A stretch of DNA of 64,000 bases from NCBI GenBank assembly GCA_021845965.1, contig JAJZUZ010000003.1, forward strand, positions 1 through 64,000, in the 5' to 3' direction. This DNA comes from Pseudomonadota bacterium (GTDB lineage: Bacteria > Pseudomonadota > Gammaproteobacteria > Burkholderiales > Burkholderiaceae_C). Shown in pieces: positions 1-9,913 of this stretch (positions are counted from its first letter, which is position 1; each line of letters begins with the position of its first letter). Made by a program: the position numbers and the translations under genes. Under the pieces are notes generated by a model. That model was not told the origin of the DNA and did no database searches. It worked only from the letters and a program-made list of their open reading frames with translations.

Positions 1-77
1 TGGGGTGGCTGATGGGACTCGAACCCACGACAACCAGAATCACAATCTGGGACTCTACCAACTGAGCTACAGCCACC
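1..77 (-). tRNA. tRNA-His (anticodon GTG)
   Basis: On the minus strand this folds as a complete cloverleaf. The anticodon stem-loop CCAGA-TTGTGAT-TCTGG places GTG as the anticodon, and the T-loop GTTCGAGTC is present. An extra 5' G (base 77) pairs with the C discriminator, the G-1 feature that identifies tRNA-His. The 3' CCA is encoded (bases 1-3). It lies downstream of ppiD on the same strand, 28 bases after the ppiD stop, so it may be read through from ppiD. Confidence 0.97.
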
Positions 78-105
78 GTGAGCCTGCGATTATAACCTCA
101 CTCTG

Positions 106-2034
106 TCACGATGCGCTGCGGCCGGTGGTCAAGGGTGCCGGACGCGGTACCTTGATCTGCACCTTCAGGCGCTTTTGCAGCAGCTGGTCGTAGGCTTGGC
201 CCTCGGCCTGCATCCACCACTGGGCGTACTGGGCGCGCTCCTGCTTCTGCACCTCAGGCGCCGGCGCGGCACGCTCGACGCGCTTGGTCACGCGCGCCAC
301 GGCATAGCCCTGCGCGCCCAGGTCCACGCCCAGCAGCTGCGGCAGCTGGCCGGGGTCGGCGCGCAGGACGGCGTCGAGCAAGGCCGGCTGCAGCCCCTGC
401 GGCTGATCGCGCGACACCACCTGGGCGGCGCCCAGGCTGGCACTGGCCGGCGCCGCCTTCCAGGCGGCCAGCTGCTTCTGCCCTTCCTCCCGTGCCAGCT
501 CGGCCGCGCGGGCCTGCACCACCCGCTCACGCACCGCCGGTCGCACCTCGGCCAGCGGCAGCGTGCGCGCCGGCATGTACTGTGTGATGCGCGCGGCCGC
601 CAGCTGGCTGGGGGCCACTTCCACCGCCTCGGTGTTGCGCTTGTTGGTCACCGAGTCGGCGCTGAACACGGCTTCCAGGAACTTGGCGTTGGCCAGCACG
701 CCGGTCGCGCCCGGCTGGGGCTGGCGGCGCACGCCGCTGGCGGTGTGGATCTCCAGCTTGAGCTTGTCGGCCACCGGCTTGAGGCTGTCGGACTGCTCAT
801 AGACGCCGTTGGTGAAGGCTTCCGCCGCCTCGGCATAACGCGCGCGCGCCTGCTGCGTCTTGAGCTCCTCCTCCAGGCTGGGACGCAGTTCGGCAAAGCT
901 CTTCTGCTTGGGGGCCTTGATGTCGGTGAGCTTGATGATGTGAAAGCCGAAATCGGACTCCACCACATCGCTGATCTCGCCCTTCTTCAGGGCGAAGACG
1001 GCATCTTCAAAGGGCTTGACCATGGCACCACGCGTGAAGAAGTCCAGATCGCCCCCCTTGGCAGCGGAACCGGGATCCTGCGAGTTCTTGCGCGCCAGTT
1101 CGGCAAAACGCTCGGGCGCCTTGCGCGCCTCGGCCAGCAGCTGCTGGGCGCGCTCGCGCGCCTTCTGGCGCTCGGCCGCCGGAGCGTCCTTGGCCACGGC
1201 GATCAGGATATGGCTGGCGCGGCGCTCCTCCGGCCCGCTCAGGCGCGCCGTGTTCTGCTCGTAATAGCCGCGCACATCGGCTTCGTTGAGCTTGATCGTC
1301 TTGCGGATGGCGTCGATGTCCAGCACGATGTATTCGATGCTGGCCTGCTCGGGCGCCTGGAACAGCGCCTGGTTGGCCTGATAGAAGGCCTCCAGCTCCG
1401 CGTCCTGCGGCTTGATGCGCGCGGCGTAATCCGCCGTGGCAAAGCGCGCCAGCTGCACTTCGCGCTGCTCATGCAGGGCCCCCAGCGCCAGATCGGCCGG
1501 CGCGCTGGCGATGAAAGCGGTCTGCATGACGCCGGCCTGCACCTGGCGTGCAGCCAGCTCGCGGCGCACGTTGGCCTCGAACATCTCCGGGCTCATGCCC
1601 TGGCTGCCCAGCAACTGGCGGTAGCGCTCCATGTCCAGGCTGCCGTCGGGACGGCGCAGCGCGGCGATGGCGGGAATGGCCTGCAGCTCCTGCGCCAGAC
1701 GTGCGTCGCTGACGGCCAGATGGGACTCATCGGCTGCCATCGCCAGCACGCGCTCGCGCACCAGCCGCTCCAGCGTGGCATAGCGTGCCTGTTCGGAATC
1801 GAGCAGCTTGGCGTCGACGCCGGGCATGAGCTGGCGCATGCGCTCCACTTCCTGGCGATGGGCGTTCTCCCACTCGCCACGCGTGATGTCGGAGCTGCCG
1901 ACCCGGGCCACCGTCTTGTCCTTTTCGAGAAAGCGGTTGTAGCTGTCGATGCCGACCAGCACAAACGAAGGGATGATCAGCAGAAACAGCACGATCATCA
2001 TGATCTTGTTGTGCTTGCGTACGTGTTCAAACAT
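106..2034 (-). CDS. ppiD: PpiD-type periplasmic folding chaperone (SurA-like N region, parvulin domain)
   Basis: The protein has 642 residues and is anchored in the inner membrane by one N-terminal segment (about residues 12-32, [14 protein letters not shown]). The rest is periplasmic: a SurA-like N-terminal chaperone region, then a parvulin rotamase domain around 265-375 (RASHILIAV...GGDLDFF...GFHIIKL), then a C-terminal helical region. PpiD helps newly translocated outer-membrane and periplasmic proteins to fold at the Sec translocon. The ORF track starts at 2049, but the Met at 2034 ([10 protein letters not shown]) is the usual family start and has GGAGAG just upstream. The order hupB then ppiD matches the E. 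coli lon-hupB-ppiD arrangement, here with a tRNA-Val inserted. Catalytic activity of the parvulin domain is uncertain in this family. Confidence 0.93.
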   Translation of the reverse strand: MFEHVRKHNKIMMIVLFLLIIPSFVLVGIDSYNRFLEKDKTVARVGSSDITRGEWENAHRQEVERMRQLMPGVDAKLLDSEQARYATLERLVRERVLAMAADESHLAVSDARLAQELQAIPAIAALRRPDGSLDMERYRQLLGSQGMSPEMFEANVRRELAARQVQAGVMQTAFIASAPADLALGALHEQREVQLARFATADYAARIKPQDAELEAFYQANQALFQAPEQASIEYIVLDIDAIRKTIKLNEADVRGYYEQNTARLSGPEERRASHILIAVAKDAPAAERQKARERAQQLLAEARKAPERFAELARKNSQDPGSAAKGGDLDFFTRGAMVKPFEDAVFALKKGEISDVVESDFGFHIIKLTDIKAPKQKSFAELRPSLEEELKTQQARARYAEAAEAFTNGVYEQSDSLKPVADKLKLEIHTASGVRRQPQPGATGVLANAKFLEAVFSADSVTNKRNTEAVEVAPSQLAAARITQYMPARTLPLAEVRPAVRERVVQARAAELAREEGQKQLAAWKAAPASASLGAAQVVSRDQPQGLQPALLDAVLRADPGQLPQLLGVDLGAQGYAVARVTKRVERAAPAPEVQKQERAQYAQWWMQAEGQAYDQLLQKRLKVQIKVPRPAPLTTGRSAS

Positions 2035-2077
2035 GAGCGCGCTCTCCATACTGGGCCTGTACCAGGCAGGCCCGCAA

Positions 2078-2105
2078 CAAAAAAGGCGAACTCATGTTCG
2101 CCTTT
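2078..2105 (-). terminator. Rho-independent terminator after tRNA-Val
   Basis: A 10-bp perfect stem (AAAGGCGAAC / GTTCGCCTTT) with a TCAT loop is followed on the minus strand by a run of six T. It sits between tRNA-Val and ppiD, so the tRNA transcript can end here and ppiD would need read-through or its own promoter in the short gap. Confidence 0.8.
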
Positions 2106-2113
2106 GCCTGGGT

Positions 2114-2189
2114 TGGTGGGTGCTGAGGGGTTCGAACCCCCGACCTACGCCTTGTAAGGGCGCCGCTCTACCAGCTGAGCTAAGCACCC
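2114..2189 (-). tRNA. tRNA-Val (anticodon TAC)
   Basis: This is a complete 76-nt cloverleaf on the minus strand. The acceptor is GGGTGCT pairing with AGCACCC, the D-arm contains TAGCTCAGCTGGTAGAGC, and the anticodon stem-loop GCGCC-CTTACAA-GGCGT carries TAC. The T-loop GTTCGAACC is present and CCA is encoded at 2114-2116. It lies 12 bases beyond the hupB stop on the same strand, so it is probably processed from a hupB-tRNA transcript. Confidence 0.97.
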
Positions 2190-2201
2190 CACCGGAACAG
2201 G

Positions 2202-2474
2202 TCAGTTCAGTGCATCCTTCAGGGCCTTGCCCGGACGGAACTTCGGCACCTTGGCGGCCTTGATTTTAATCGCAGCGCCGGTGCGGGGATTGCGGCCGGT
2301 GCGGGCAGCACGCTTGCCCACGGCGAAGGTACCGAAACCCACGAGGGAGACGGAACCGCCCTTTTTCAGCGTGGTCTTGACGGCACCGATGGTGGACTCC
2401 AGTGCGCGGGTAGCCGCGGCCTTGGAAATGTCGGCATGCTTGGCGATGTGTTCGATCAGTTCGGTTTTATTCAC
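2202..2474 (-). CDS. hupB: DNA-binding protein HU-beta
   Basis: This is a 90-residue nucleoid protein of standard HU length. It has the HU dimerisation helices ([20 protein letters not shown]), the core [14 protein letters not shown] and the DNA-bending arm [19 protein letters not shown] ending in the [11 protein letters not shown] tail. HU dimers bend DNA and compact the nucleoid. The ORF track extends upstream to 2591, but homology begins exactly at a GTG codon (2472-2474) preceded by AAGGGG with normal spacing, so the GTG start is preferred. It is the first gene of the hupB-tRNA-Val group. Confidence 0.96.
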   Translation of the reverse strand: MNKTELIEHIAKHADISKAAATRALESTIGAVKTTLKKGGSVSLVGFGTFAVGKRAARTGRNPRTGAAIKIKAAKVPKFRPGKALKDALN

Positions 2475-2817
2475 AAAGATCCCCTTGTATGGAAACTGTG
2501 TTGATGGGTCAGCTTGTCTCTTCGATAAATTTCTTGTCCTCCATCCCGGTCGGGCAAACCGGGTGCGGGAGGCTTCGCCTGCAGCTTGCACTGCCGCATG
2601 TGATTAGAGCCACGGATCTTTCCCGTGTCAACAATCCATGCGGCATTACAACAGCGCGGGGGCGAATTCTAGACTTATTTCGTGATCAAATTTTGCGACC
2701 AGCCGACAAAAAATATTTTTCAACTGGTAACTACGTCCCCGTTGAGAAATGCCAATGACAGAGGCGCTGCGACAGCGTGCACAAATGTCGCCCGGCTTGC
2801 AGTTGCCACGCACCACC
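2475..2817. other. Intergenic region upstream of hupB (343 bp)
   Basis: No gene is supported in this stretch. It holds the hupB leader and presumably its promoter. On the minus strand a TAGAAT (-10-like) lies at 2666-2671 in an AT-rich patch (about 2666-2745), but I see no good -35 at 16-18 bp. The last 70 bases, beyond the DMT transporter stop, show nothing recognisable. Confidence 0.5.
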
Positions 2818-3720
2818 TCAGCGCGCAGACCGCACCACGAGGCTGACGCCCAGGGCCGTCAGCACGGTGCCGGTGATCGTAATGAAAGTGATGGGCTCGG
2901 CAAACAACAGCCAGGCCATCAGTGCCGTCGTCGGCGGCACGAGATAGAGCAGGCTGGTCACACTGGTGGCCGCGCCGCGCTGTATCAGGAGATAGAGCAG
3001 CGAACTGCCTCCCAATGTCAGGCCCAGCACCGACCAGGCCATGGCCGACAGCAGCTCCCAGTTCGGCGCGCCCGTCGGACCGGTCCAGCGCAGCGTTTCG
3101 CTCTCCAGCAGCGCCAGCGGCAAGGTGACGAGCAGCGCGGCCATCAGTTGCACCGCATTGGCGCTGCGCACGTCGCACGGGGCGACAAAGTGCTTCTGGT
3201 ACAGCGTACCGATCGTGATGCTCAGCAGCGCGAGCGTGGCCAGCGACAGATTGGCCAGATCCGCCTCGCCGCCCTGCCCGAACTTGCGCGACACCACCAG
3301 CAGCAGGCCGGCAAACCCGAGCACCAGGCCGGCCCACTGTCGCGCGCTCACGCGGGAACCACGCGCCGACAACCACAGGGCCGTGAGCACCGGCTGCAGC
3401 CCGACGATGAGCGCCACCAGCCCCGAGCCCATGCCGGCCTTGACCGCCGCCCACACGCCCCCCAGATAACCGCCGTGCATGAGGACGCCCGTCACGGACA
3501 GGTGCACCCACTGCGCGCGCGTGGCTGGCCAGGCCACCCGCGCCAGGACGATCCAGGGCACAAAGCAGAGGATGGACAACACGTAACGCCAGGCCAGGAA
3601 ACCCAGCGGCGGCGCATGTGGCATGCCGAAGCGCGCCACGATGAAACCGGTGCTCCAGATGAGCACAAACACCAGGGGCATGGCCCGCAGCAGGGGAGCG
3701 CTCTCGGAACGGAAGTTCAA
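2818..3720 (-). CDS. DMT-superfamily (EamA) inner-membrane transporter
   Basis: This is a 300-residue, highly hydrophobic protein with about ten predicted membrane segments arranged as two EamA repeats (first about 10-140, second about 155-298). It begins LVFVLIWSTGFIVARFG, a typical EamA opening. Members export amino acids, metabolites or drugs; the substrate cannot be read from sequence. The start codon taken is TTG (3718-3720), one base after the pgsA stop, with a weak AAGTGA upstream. A later start at MPLVFVLIW (residue 14) is possible. Its position directly after pgsA suggests translational coupling rather than a shared function. Confidence 0.85.
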   Translation of the reverse strand: MNFRSESAPLLRAMPLVFVLIWSTGFIVARFGMPHAPPLGFLAWRYVLSILCFVPWIVLARVAWPATRAQWVHLSVTGVLMHGGYLGGVWAAVKAGMGSGLVALIVGLQPVLTALWLSARGSRVSARQWAGLVLGFAGLLLVVSRKFGQGGEADLANLSLATLALLSITIGTLYQKHFVAPCDVRSANAVQLMAALLVTLPLALLESETLRWTGPTGAPNWELLSAMAWSVLGLTLGGSSLLYLLIQRGAATSVTSLLYLVPPTTALMAWLLFAEPITFITITGTVLTALGVSLVVRSAR

Positions 3721-3721
3721 G

Positions 3722-4288
3722 TCACTTCACCCGGGCGCGGATTTCAGGCAGGGCCTTCTGCAGGTAATAGACCATGGACCACACGGTCAGCACGGCCGCG
3801 ACCCAGATCAGCACATTGCCCCAGGCACGCGTATCGATCATTCCGAAGAGCCTGCCGTCATAGAGCAGGAAGGGAATCGCCACCATCTGCACCGTGGTCT
3901 TGACCTTGCCCAGCATGTGCACGGCAACGCTGCGCGAGGCGCCGATCTGTGCCATCCATTCGCGCAAGGCCGAGATGGCGATCTCGCGCCCGATGATGAT
4001 GAGCGCCACAAAGACGTCGGCCCGGTCCAGGTGCACCAGCACCAGCAGCGAGGCGCAGACCAGGAACTTGTCGGCCACCGGGTCGAGGAAGGCGCCGAAG
4101 GACGACATCTGGTTGAGCTTGCGCGCCAGATAGCCGTCCAGCCAGTCGGTCAGCGCGAACACCACGAACATGACGGTGGCGATCAGGTTGCGCGTGACCG
4201 GCTCCAGCGGCAGGTAGAACACGCCCACGATCAGCGGGATCGCGACGATGCGCGTCCAGGTCATGAGGGTGGGGATGGTGAAGAACAT
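3722..4288 (-). CDS. pgsA: CDP-diacylglycerol--glycerol-3-phosphate 3-phosphatidyltransferase
   Basis: This 188-residue membrane enzyme makes phosphatidylglycerophosphate from CDP-diacylglycerol and glycerol-3-phosphate, the committed step to phosphatidylglycerol and cardiolipin. The CDP-alcohol phosphotransferase signature D-G-x2-A-R-x8-G-x3-D-x3-D is intact (DGYLARKL...GAFLDPVAD), and the protein opens with IPTLMTWTRIVAIPLIV as in PgsA. Length matches the family. It follows uvrC by 51 bp on the same strand, the uvrC-pgsA order seen in many proteobacteria. Confidence 0.95.
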   Translation of the reverse strand: MFFTIPTLMTWTRIVAIPLIVGVFYLPLEPVTRNLIATVMFVVFALTDWLDGYLARKLNQMSSFGAFLDPVADKFLVCASLLVLVHLDRADVFVALIIIGREIAISALREWMAQIGASRSVAVHMLGKVKTTVQMVAIPFLLYDGRLFGMIDTRAWGNVLIWVAAVLTVWSMVYYLQKALPEIRARVK

Positions 4289-4339
4289 GGGCGTGATTGT
4301 GGCATGGCCGTCAAGCCGCGCCGTCCGCAGAAATACGCA

Positions 4340-6322
4340 TCAGTGCAGGGCGCGGTAGATGGCCTCAGCCAGCTCGTGCGAAATGCCGTCGACCGAGGCC
4401 AGGTCCTCGACGCTGGCCGAGGCCACACCGCGCACCCCGCCGAAGCGCTGCAGCAGCCGGGCACGACGCTTGGGGCCGACGCCGGGAATCTCCTCGATCC
4501 GGCTGCCACCCACACGCACCCTGGCGCGCGCCGCGCGCATGCCGGTGATGGCGAAGCGGTGCGCCTCGTCGCGGATCTGCGCCACCAGCATCAACGCCGC
4601 CGAGTCCTTGCCCAGGTACACCTTCTCGCGCCCATCGGCGAAGACCAGTTCCTCCAGCCCGACCTTGCGGCCCTCGCCCTTCTCCACGCCGACGATGAGC
4701 GCCAGGTCCAGCCCCAGTTGCTCGAACACCTCGCGCGCCATGGCCACCTGGCCTTTGCCGCCATCGACCAGCACCAGGTCCGGCAGGCGGTCGGTGCCCT
4801 CGGTGGCCATGCCGCCTTCATTGCCCTCGCCATCCTCCCGTCCCTCGCGCAAGGCCTGCGCCAGGCGCGTGTAGCGGCGCGTCAGCACCTGGCGCATGGC
4901 GGCGTAGTCGTCGCCGGGCGTAATGCCGTCGATCTTGTAGCGCCGGTACTCGCCGTTCTGCATCTTGTGGTGGTGGAACACCACGCAGGAGGCTTGGGTG
5001 GCCTCGCCTGCCGTGTGCGAGATGTCGAAACACTCGATGCGCAGCTCGTCCAGCCGGTCCTGCGGCAGGGCCAGCGCCTCGGCCAGCGCGCGCGTGCGCG
5101 CCTGCTGCGAACCCTCCTCGGCCAGCAGGCGGGCCAGCTGCAGACCGGCGTTGGTCTGCGCCATCTCCAGCCAGATGCGGCGCTGCTCGCGCGGCTGGTG
5201 CACGGCGCGGATCTTCACGCCGGTCTGCTCCGACAGGACCTCGATCAGGCGTTTGCTGACCGGCTCACTGGTGATCAGCGTCGGCACGGCCGGCACCTCG
5301 ACATAGTGCTGGGCGATGAAGGCCTCCAGCACCTGCACTTCCACCGGCCGGGCCTCCTCGCCCTCTTCACTCGCCAGCAGCGCCGCCGCGTCGTCCACAT
5401 GGGAGGGGAAGTAGGCCCGGTCGCCCAGATGTCGGCCGCCGCGCACCATGGCCAGGTTGACGCAGGCGCGCCCGCCCTGCACCTTCACGGCCAGGATGTC
5501 GACGTCGCGGTCGTCCACGCTCTCCACCGCCTGCTGGTGCAGCACATTGGACAGGGCGGCGATCTGGTCGCGCAGCTCCGCCGCCTGCTCGAACTCCAGA
5601 CTCGCCGAGTGGCGCAGCATGCGCGCTTCCAGCTCCTGCAGCACCTGCTGCGTCTCGCCGCGCAGGAAGGCCTCGGCGTGCGCCACATCCTGTGCATAGG
5701 CTTCGGGCGTCACCAGCGTCACGCAGGGGCCGGAACAGCGCTTGATCTGGTACAGCAGGCAGGGTCGGGTGCGGTTGGCAAACACCGTGTCCTCGCAGGT
5801 GCGCAGGCGAAACACCTTTTGCAGCAGCTGGATGCCCTCCTTGACCGCCCAGGCGCTTGGATAGGGGCCGAAGTAGTGGTGCTTCTTCTCGACCGCGCCG
5901 CGGTAGTAGGCCATGCGGGGCCATGCCGCCGGCGCCTTGCTGTCGCCGGACCGGGCCGCTGTAATCTTGAGGTAGGGATAGCTCTTGTCGTCGCGAAACA
6001 GGATGTTGTAGCGCGGGTTGAGCGTCTTGATCAGATTGTTTTCCAGCAGCAGCGCCTCGGCTTCGGAGCGCACCACCGTGGTCTCCAGCCGCACGATCTT
6101 GCCCACCATGTGGCCGATGCGCGTGCCGTCGTGGCTCTTCTGGAAGTAGCTGGAGACGCGCTTCTTCAGGTTGCGCGCCTTGCCCACGTAGAGCAGGCCA
6201 CCGTCGGCATCGAAGTAGCGGTAGACCCCGGGCAGCGACGGCAGTGCCGCGACCAGGGCCAGCAGTTCCTCGCTGTGAACGCTGATCGGGCTGGCTTCTT
6301 CCTTGACCTTCTCGCTGGACAT
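4340..6322 (-). CDS. uvrC: Excinuclease ABC subunit C
   Basis: This 660-residue nucleotide-excision-repair nuclease cuts on both sides of a UvrAB-marked lesion. Visible domains are an N-terminal GIY-YIG nuclease (about 25-105, LPGVYRYFD...LYVGKARNL), a UVR domain binding UvrB (about 215-250, [12 protein letters not shown]), the RNase H-like second nuclease ([11 protein letters not shown], then LVDGGKGQ) and a C-terminal helix-hairpin-helix pair ([18 protein letters not shown]). A Gly/Glu-rich insert ([15 protein letters not shown]) lies in the linker before LVDGGKGQ. The ORF track begins at 6631, but MSSEK at 6322 is chosen because the upstream stretch is non-conserved and overlaps earP. Confidence 0.95.
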   Translation of the reverse strand: MSSEKVKEEASPISVHSEELLALVAALPSLPGVYRYFDADGGLLYVGKARNLKKRVSSYFQKSHDGTRIGHMVGKIVRLETTVVRSEAEALLLENNLIKTLNPRYNILFRDDKSYPYLKITAARSGDSKAPAAWPRMAYYRGAVEKKHHYFGPYPSAWAVKEGIQLLQKVFRLRTCEDTVFANRTRPCLLYQIKRCSGPCVTLVTPEAYAQDVAHAEAFLRGETQQVLQELEARMLRHSASLEFEQAAELRDQIAALSNVLHQQAVESVDDRDVDILAVKVQGGRACVNLAMVRGGRHLGDRAYFPSHVDDAAALLASEEGEEARPVEVQVLEAFIAQHYVEVPAVPTLITSEPVSKRLIEVLSEQTGVKIRAVHQPREQRRIWLEMAQTNAGLQLARLLAEEGSQQARTRALAEALALPQDRLDELRIECFDISHTAGEATQASCVVFHHHKMQNGEYRRYKIDGITPGDDYAAMRQVLTRRYTRLAQALREGREDGEGNEGGMATEGTDRLPDLVLVDGGKGQVAMAREVFEQLGLDLALIVGVEKGEGRKVGLEELVFADGREKVYLGKDSAALMLVAQIRDEAHRFAITGMRAARARVRVGGSRIEEIPGVGPKRRARLLQRFGGVRGVASASVEDLASVDGISHELAEAIYRALH

Positions 6323-6347
6323 GCCCCATATTGTGGACAATTCCGGC

Positions 6348-7418
6348 ATGACATTCGGACTGCGCTGGGATATTTTCTGCCGGGTCATCGACAACCACGG
6401 TGACATGGGCGTGTGCTGGCGCCTGGCACGGCAGCTCGCGCGACAGGGCCATGCCGTGCGCCTATGGGTGGACGACGCCAGCGCCCTGGCCTGGATGGCC
6501 CCGCAAGGCTGCCCGGGGGTGGACGTCCATCCCTGGACCGAGCCGCTGGCGCTGCAGGGCCTGGCCCCGGGTGACGTGCTGGTGGAGGCCTTTGGTTGCG
6601 AGATCCCGCCCGCCTTCGTCGAGCTGTCCATGCGCTGGCGCGCGGCGGACCATCGTCACCCCGCCTGGATCAACCTGGAATACCTCTCGGCCGAACGCTA
6701 TGTCGAACGCACCCATGGCCTGCCTTCGCCGGTAATGCACGGGCCAGCGCACGGCGTGAGCAAACGCTTCTTCTACCCCGGCTTCACGCCGCGCACCGGC
6801 GGCCTGCTGCGCGAGCCCGACCTGCTGCAGCAACAGGCGCAGTTCGACCGCGCCGCTTGGCTGGCCGGGCACGGCATCCGCTGGCCGGCTGAGGCGCGCC
6901 TGGTGTCGCTGTTCTGCTACGAACCCGCCGCCCTGCCCAGGCTGCTGCAATTGCTGGCGAGCGAGGCGCAGCCCGTGCATCTGCTCGTGACCGCCGGCCG
7001 CGCGGCCGCCGCGGTGCGGGCCTGCGCGGTGCCGGCCGCCGGCCTGCAGGTGCATTACCTGCCGTACCTGACGCAGGATGACTATGACCACCTGCTCTGG
7101 GCCTGCGACCTGAACTTCGTGCGCGGGGAAGATTCGCTGGTACGTGCCCTGTGGGCCGGGCAGCCCTTCGTCTGGCACCTCTATCCGCAGGACGACGACG
7201 CCCACCACAGCAAGCTGTCTGCCTTCCTGGACTGGCTGGACGCACCCGCCTCGCTGCGGGCGTTCCACGCCACGTGGAACGGGCTGGACACCCATCCTCT
7301 GCAAGCGCCCGAGCTACCGGCCTGGGGACGGTGCGCCACCCAGGCACGCGCTTTGCTGCTGGATCAGCGGGACCTGCTGAGCCAGTTGCAGGCGCTGGTC
7401 AACCACCTGCGCGGCTGA
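6348..7418 (+). CDS. earP: EF-P arginine rhamnosyltransferase EarP
   Basis: This 356-residue cytosolic glycosyltransferase (formerly DUF2331) transfers rhamnose from TDP-rhamnose to an arginine of EF-P. Two family hallmarks are visible: an N-terminal block [20 protein letters not shown] with the conserved Asp residues, and the C-terminal nucleotide-sugar block [20 protein letters not shown] followed by HHSKLSAFL. The ATG at 6348 is preferred over the ORF-track start at 6303 because homology begins at [10 protein letters not shown]. The substrate gene efp lies 188 bp downstream on the same strand and encodes the expected Arg32, which strongly supports the call. Confidence 0.95.
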   Translation: MTFGLRWDIFCRVIDNHGDMGVCWRLARQLARQGHAVRLWVDDASALAWMAPQGCPGVDVHPWTEPLALQGLAPGDVLVEAFGCEIPPAFVELSMRWRAADHRHPAWINLEYLSAERYVERTHGLPSPVMHGPAHGVSKRFFYPGFTPRTGGLLREPDLLQQQAQFDRAAWLAGHGIRWPAEARLVSLFCYEPAALPRLLQLLASEAQPVHLLVTAGRAAAAVRACAVPAAGLQVHYLPYLTQDDYDHLLWACDLNFVRGEDSLVRALWAGQPFVWHLYPQDDDAHHSKLSAFLDWLDAPASLRAFHATWNGLDTHPLQAPELPAWGRCATQARALLLDQRDLLSQLQALVNHLRG

Positions 7419-7606
7419 CAGGAACGCGCCTGCCGGCGGGAAATGGCGCGGTCTTGCGCTGCATCAACACCCCTGCGGCTAGAAAAAACGTTAAAATTCA
7501 AGGTTTTGCGGAATTGCGCCGGGAATCCCTGGCACGCGTTCCGGACCACCGCCGCACGAACACCGGACAACTCGGGACATGGAGCGGCCCAACCACTGGA
7601 AACACT

Positions 7607-8161
7607 ATGAAAATCGCTCAGGAAATTCGCGCCGGCAACGTGATCATGCACGGCAAGGACCCGATGGTCGTGCTCAAGACCGAATACAGCCGCGGTGGCC
7701 GCAATGCCGCCACCGTGCGCATGAAGCTCAAGAGCCTGATCGCCAACTTCGGCACCGAGGTGGTGTTCAAGGCCGACGACAAGATGGACCAGGTCATCCT
7801 GGACAAGAAGGAGTGCACCTACTCCTACTTCGCCGACCCGATGTACGTCTGCATGGATGCCGACTACAACCAGTACGAAGTCGAAGCCGAAAACATGGGT
7901 GATGCCCTGCACTACCTGGAAGACGGCATGCCGGTCGAAGTGGTGTTCTACGACGGCAAGGCCATCTCGGTGGAACTGCCCACCAGCGTGGTGCGCGAAG
8001 TCACCTGGACGGAACCCGCCGTCAAGGGCGACACCTCGGGCAAGGTGCTCAAGCCGGCCAAGATTGCCACCGGTTTCGAAGTGGCGGTGCCGCTGTTCGT
8101 CGACCAGGGCGACAAGATCGAAATCGACACCCGTACCGGCGAGTACCGCAAGCGCGTCTGA
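7607..8161 (+). CDS. efp: Elongation factor P (Arg32 type)
   Basis: This 184-residue factor relieves ribosome stalling at polyproline stretches by entering the E-site. The KOW-like N domain ([13 protein letters not shown]) is followed by the loop SRGGRNAA. Counting from Met1 puts arginine at position 32, the rhamnosylated residue in the EarP branch, instead of the lysine of the EpmA type. Two OB domains follow and the protein ends with the usual GEYRKRV. A strong terminator follows 19 bp after the stop. The 188-bp leader contains an AT-rich patch (AGAAAAAACGTTAAAATTC), but no clear promoter could be fixed. Confidence 0.97.
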   Translation: MKIAQEIRAGNVIMHGKDPMVVLKTEYSRGGRNAATVRMKLKSLIANFGTEVVFKADDKMDQVILDKKECTYSYFADPMYVCMDADYNQYEVEAENMGDALHYLEDGMPVEVVFYDGKAISVELPTSVVREVTWTEPAVKGDTSGKVLKPAKIATGFEVAVPLFVDQGDKIEIDTRTGEYRKRV

Positions 8162-8180
8162 GCGTTGGCGATCGCCGCAA

Positions 8181-8206
8181 AAGGCTCCTCCGGGAGCCTT
8201 TTTTGT
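8181..8206 (+). terminator. Rho-independent terminator after efp
   Basis: Perfect 8-bp stem AAGGCTCC / GGAGCCTT with a TCCG tetraloop, followed by a T-rich tract (TTTTGTTTT). It lies 19 bp after the efp stop. Confidence 0.9.
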
Positions 8207-8318
8207 TTTCTGCGGCGCACGAACCAGCCACGATCGTCCGTCATCCCGCCTGGCATGGCGGCGCCAGGGCACGCGGACACGGCCCAGATCCACTGCCAAT
8301 TCGGTGTAGGCTATCCCC

Positions 8319-9911
8319 ATGAACGAAGCTGACACCACGACGCCCGCCATCGGTCCCGGCACCAATGGCCAGCCCTCGCGCCTGGCCCTGCGCCGCGTGT
8401 TGATCGACACCTACCATGAAAACGTGGCCTACATGCACCGTGAGTGCGAGGTATACCGCGCGGAAGGTTTCAAGGCCCTGTCCAAGGTGGAGGTGCGCAC
8501 CAACGGCCATAGCATCCTGGCGACGCTCAATGTGGTCGACGACGAAACCATCGTCGCCTGCGGGGAGCTCGGGCTGTCCAAATCCGCCTTCGACCAGCTC
8601 GAAACACAGGAGGGCCAGACCGTGACGGTGGCGCAGGCGGAGCCGCCCGAGTCCATCAGCGCCCTGCACCGCAAGCTCGCGGGCGAGCGGCTCAGGCTGG
8701 ACGACTTCCGCGCCATCGTGCTCGACATCACGGCGCACCACTACTCCAAGATCGAACTGACGGCCTTCGTGGTCGCCACCAACCGCGACGAGCTCGACCG
8801 CGAGGAAGTGCAGTACCTCACCGAAGCCATGATCGAGGCCGGCCGCCGGCTGGACTGGCGCGAATCGCTGGTGGTCGACAAGCACTGCATCGGCGGCATT
8901 CCCGGCAACCGCACCTCCATGCTGGTGGTGCCCATCGTGGCGGCGCACGGCATGCTCTGCCCCAAGACCTCCTCGCGCGCCATCACCTCGCCCGCCGGCA
9001 CCGCCGACACCATGGAGGTGCTGGCTGACGTCGAGCTGCCGGTCGACCGCCTGCGTGAGATCGTGCACGAACACCGCGGCTGCCTGGCCTGGGGCGGCAC
9101 CGCCAATCTGTCGCCGGCCGACGATGTGCTGATCTCGGTGGAGCGACCGCTGGCACTGGACTCCCCCGGCCAGATGGTGGCGTCCATCCTGTCCAAGAAG
9201 ATCGCGGCCGGATCGAGCCACCTGGTGCTCGACATCCCGATCGGCCCGACGGCCAAGGTGCGCTCGATGCCGGAAGCGCAGCGCCTGCGCCGCCTGTTCG
9301 AATATGTGGCGCGCCACATGAAACTCACGCTGGACGTGGTCATCACCGACGGCCGCCAGCCGATCGGCTTTGGCATCGGCCCCGTGCTGGAGGCGCGCGA
9401 CGTGATGCGCGTGCTGCAGAACGACCCGCGTGCACCCATGGATCTGCGGCAGAAGGCCCTGCGCCTGGCCGGCCGCATGCTGGAGGCCGACCCCGACGTG
9501 CGCGGCGGCGACGGCTTTGCCATCGCGCGCGACATCCTGGATTCGGGACGGGCCCTGCGCAAGATGAACGACCTCATCAAGGCCCAGGGCAGCCGCCACT
9601 TCGACCACAACCACCCGCAGCTCGGCAAGCTCAGCTTCGAGATCCACGCCCGTGGCGCCGGCGTGGTCAGCGGCATCGACAACCACCACCTGGCACGCAT
9701 CGCGCGCTTCGCCGGCGCCCCCAAGGTCAAGGAGGCGGGCGTCGACCTCTGCGCCAAGCTGGGCGACGCGGTGCGGGATGGCGACGTGCTTTACCGCGTC
9801 CACGCCAGCTACCCGGCCGATCTGGAGTTCGCGCGCCAGGCCTGCGCCCGCTCCAGCGGCTTCCGTATCGGCCGCGCTGAAGACGTGCCCCAGGTATACG
9901 TGGAGTTCTGA
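8319..9911 (+). CDS. Thymidine phosphorylase family protein, AMP phosphorylase-like
   Basis: This 530-residue protein has the three-part layout of archaeal AMP phosphorylases rather than the shorter bacterial DeoA. There is an N-terminal domain (about 20-105), then the glycosyltransferase-fold helical and phosphate-binding domains (about 115-440, [19 protein letters not shown], then [14 protein letters not shown]), then a PYNP C-terminal domain. Archaeal relatives split a nucleoside 5'-monophosphate with phosphate into base and ribose-1,5-bisphosphate. Whether this protein prefers AMP, another NMP or a nucleoside is unknown. The next gene begins two bases after its stop and is PRPP synthetase-like, so ribose-phosphate metabolism is the likely context. 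Confidence 0.85.
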   Translation: MNEADTTTPAIGPGTNGQPSRLALRRVLIDTYHENVAYMHRECEVYRAEGFKALSKVEVRTNGHSILATLNVVDDETIVACGELGLSKSAFDQLETQEGQTVTVAQAEPPESISALHRKLAGERLRLDDFRAIVLDITAHHYSKIELTAFVVATNRDELDREEVQYLTEAMIEAGRRLDWRESLVVDKHCIGGIPGNRTSMLVVPIVAAHGMLCPKTSSRAITSPAGTADTMEVLADVELPVDRLREIVHEHRGCLAWGGTANLSPADDVLISVERPLALDSPGQMVASILSKKIAAGSSHLVLDIPIGPTAKVRSMPEAQRLRRLFEYVARHMKLTLDVVITDGRQPIGFGIGPVLEARDVMRVLQNDPRAPMDLRQKALRLAGRMLEADPDVRGGDGFAIARDILDSGRALRKMNDLIKAQGSRHFDHNHPQLGKLSFEIHARGAGVVSGIDNHHLARIARFAGAPKVKEAGVDLCAKLGDAVRDGDVLYRVHASYPADLEFARQACARSSGFRIGRAEDVPQVYVEF

Positions 9912-9913
9912 CC

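Noticed and set aside
175-2157. 660-residue plus-strand ORF opposite ppiD
   Set aside because: Antisense shadow of ppiD in GC-rich DNA; composition is Arg/Gly/His/Leu-rich with no domain, and it runs across tRNA-Val.
3623-6403. 926-residue plus-strand ORF opposite pgsA and uvrC
   Set aside because: Spans two well-supported minus genes; low-complexity His/Gln/Arg-rich translation is typical of antisense frames at high GC.
7481-7497. Promoter for efp at TTAAAAT
   Set aside because: The -10-like TAAAAT has no acceptable -35 at 15-19 bp.
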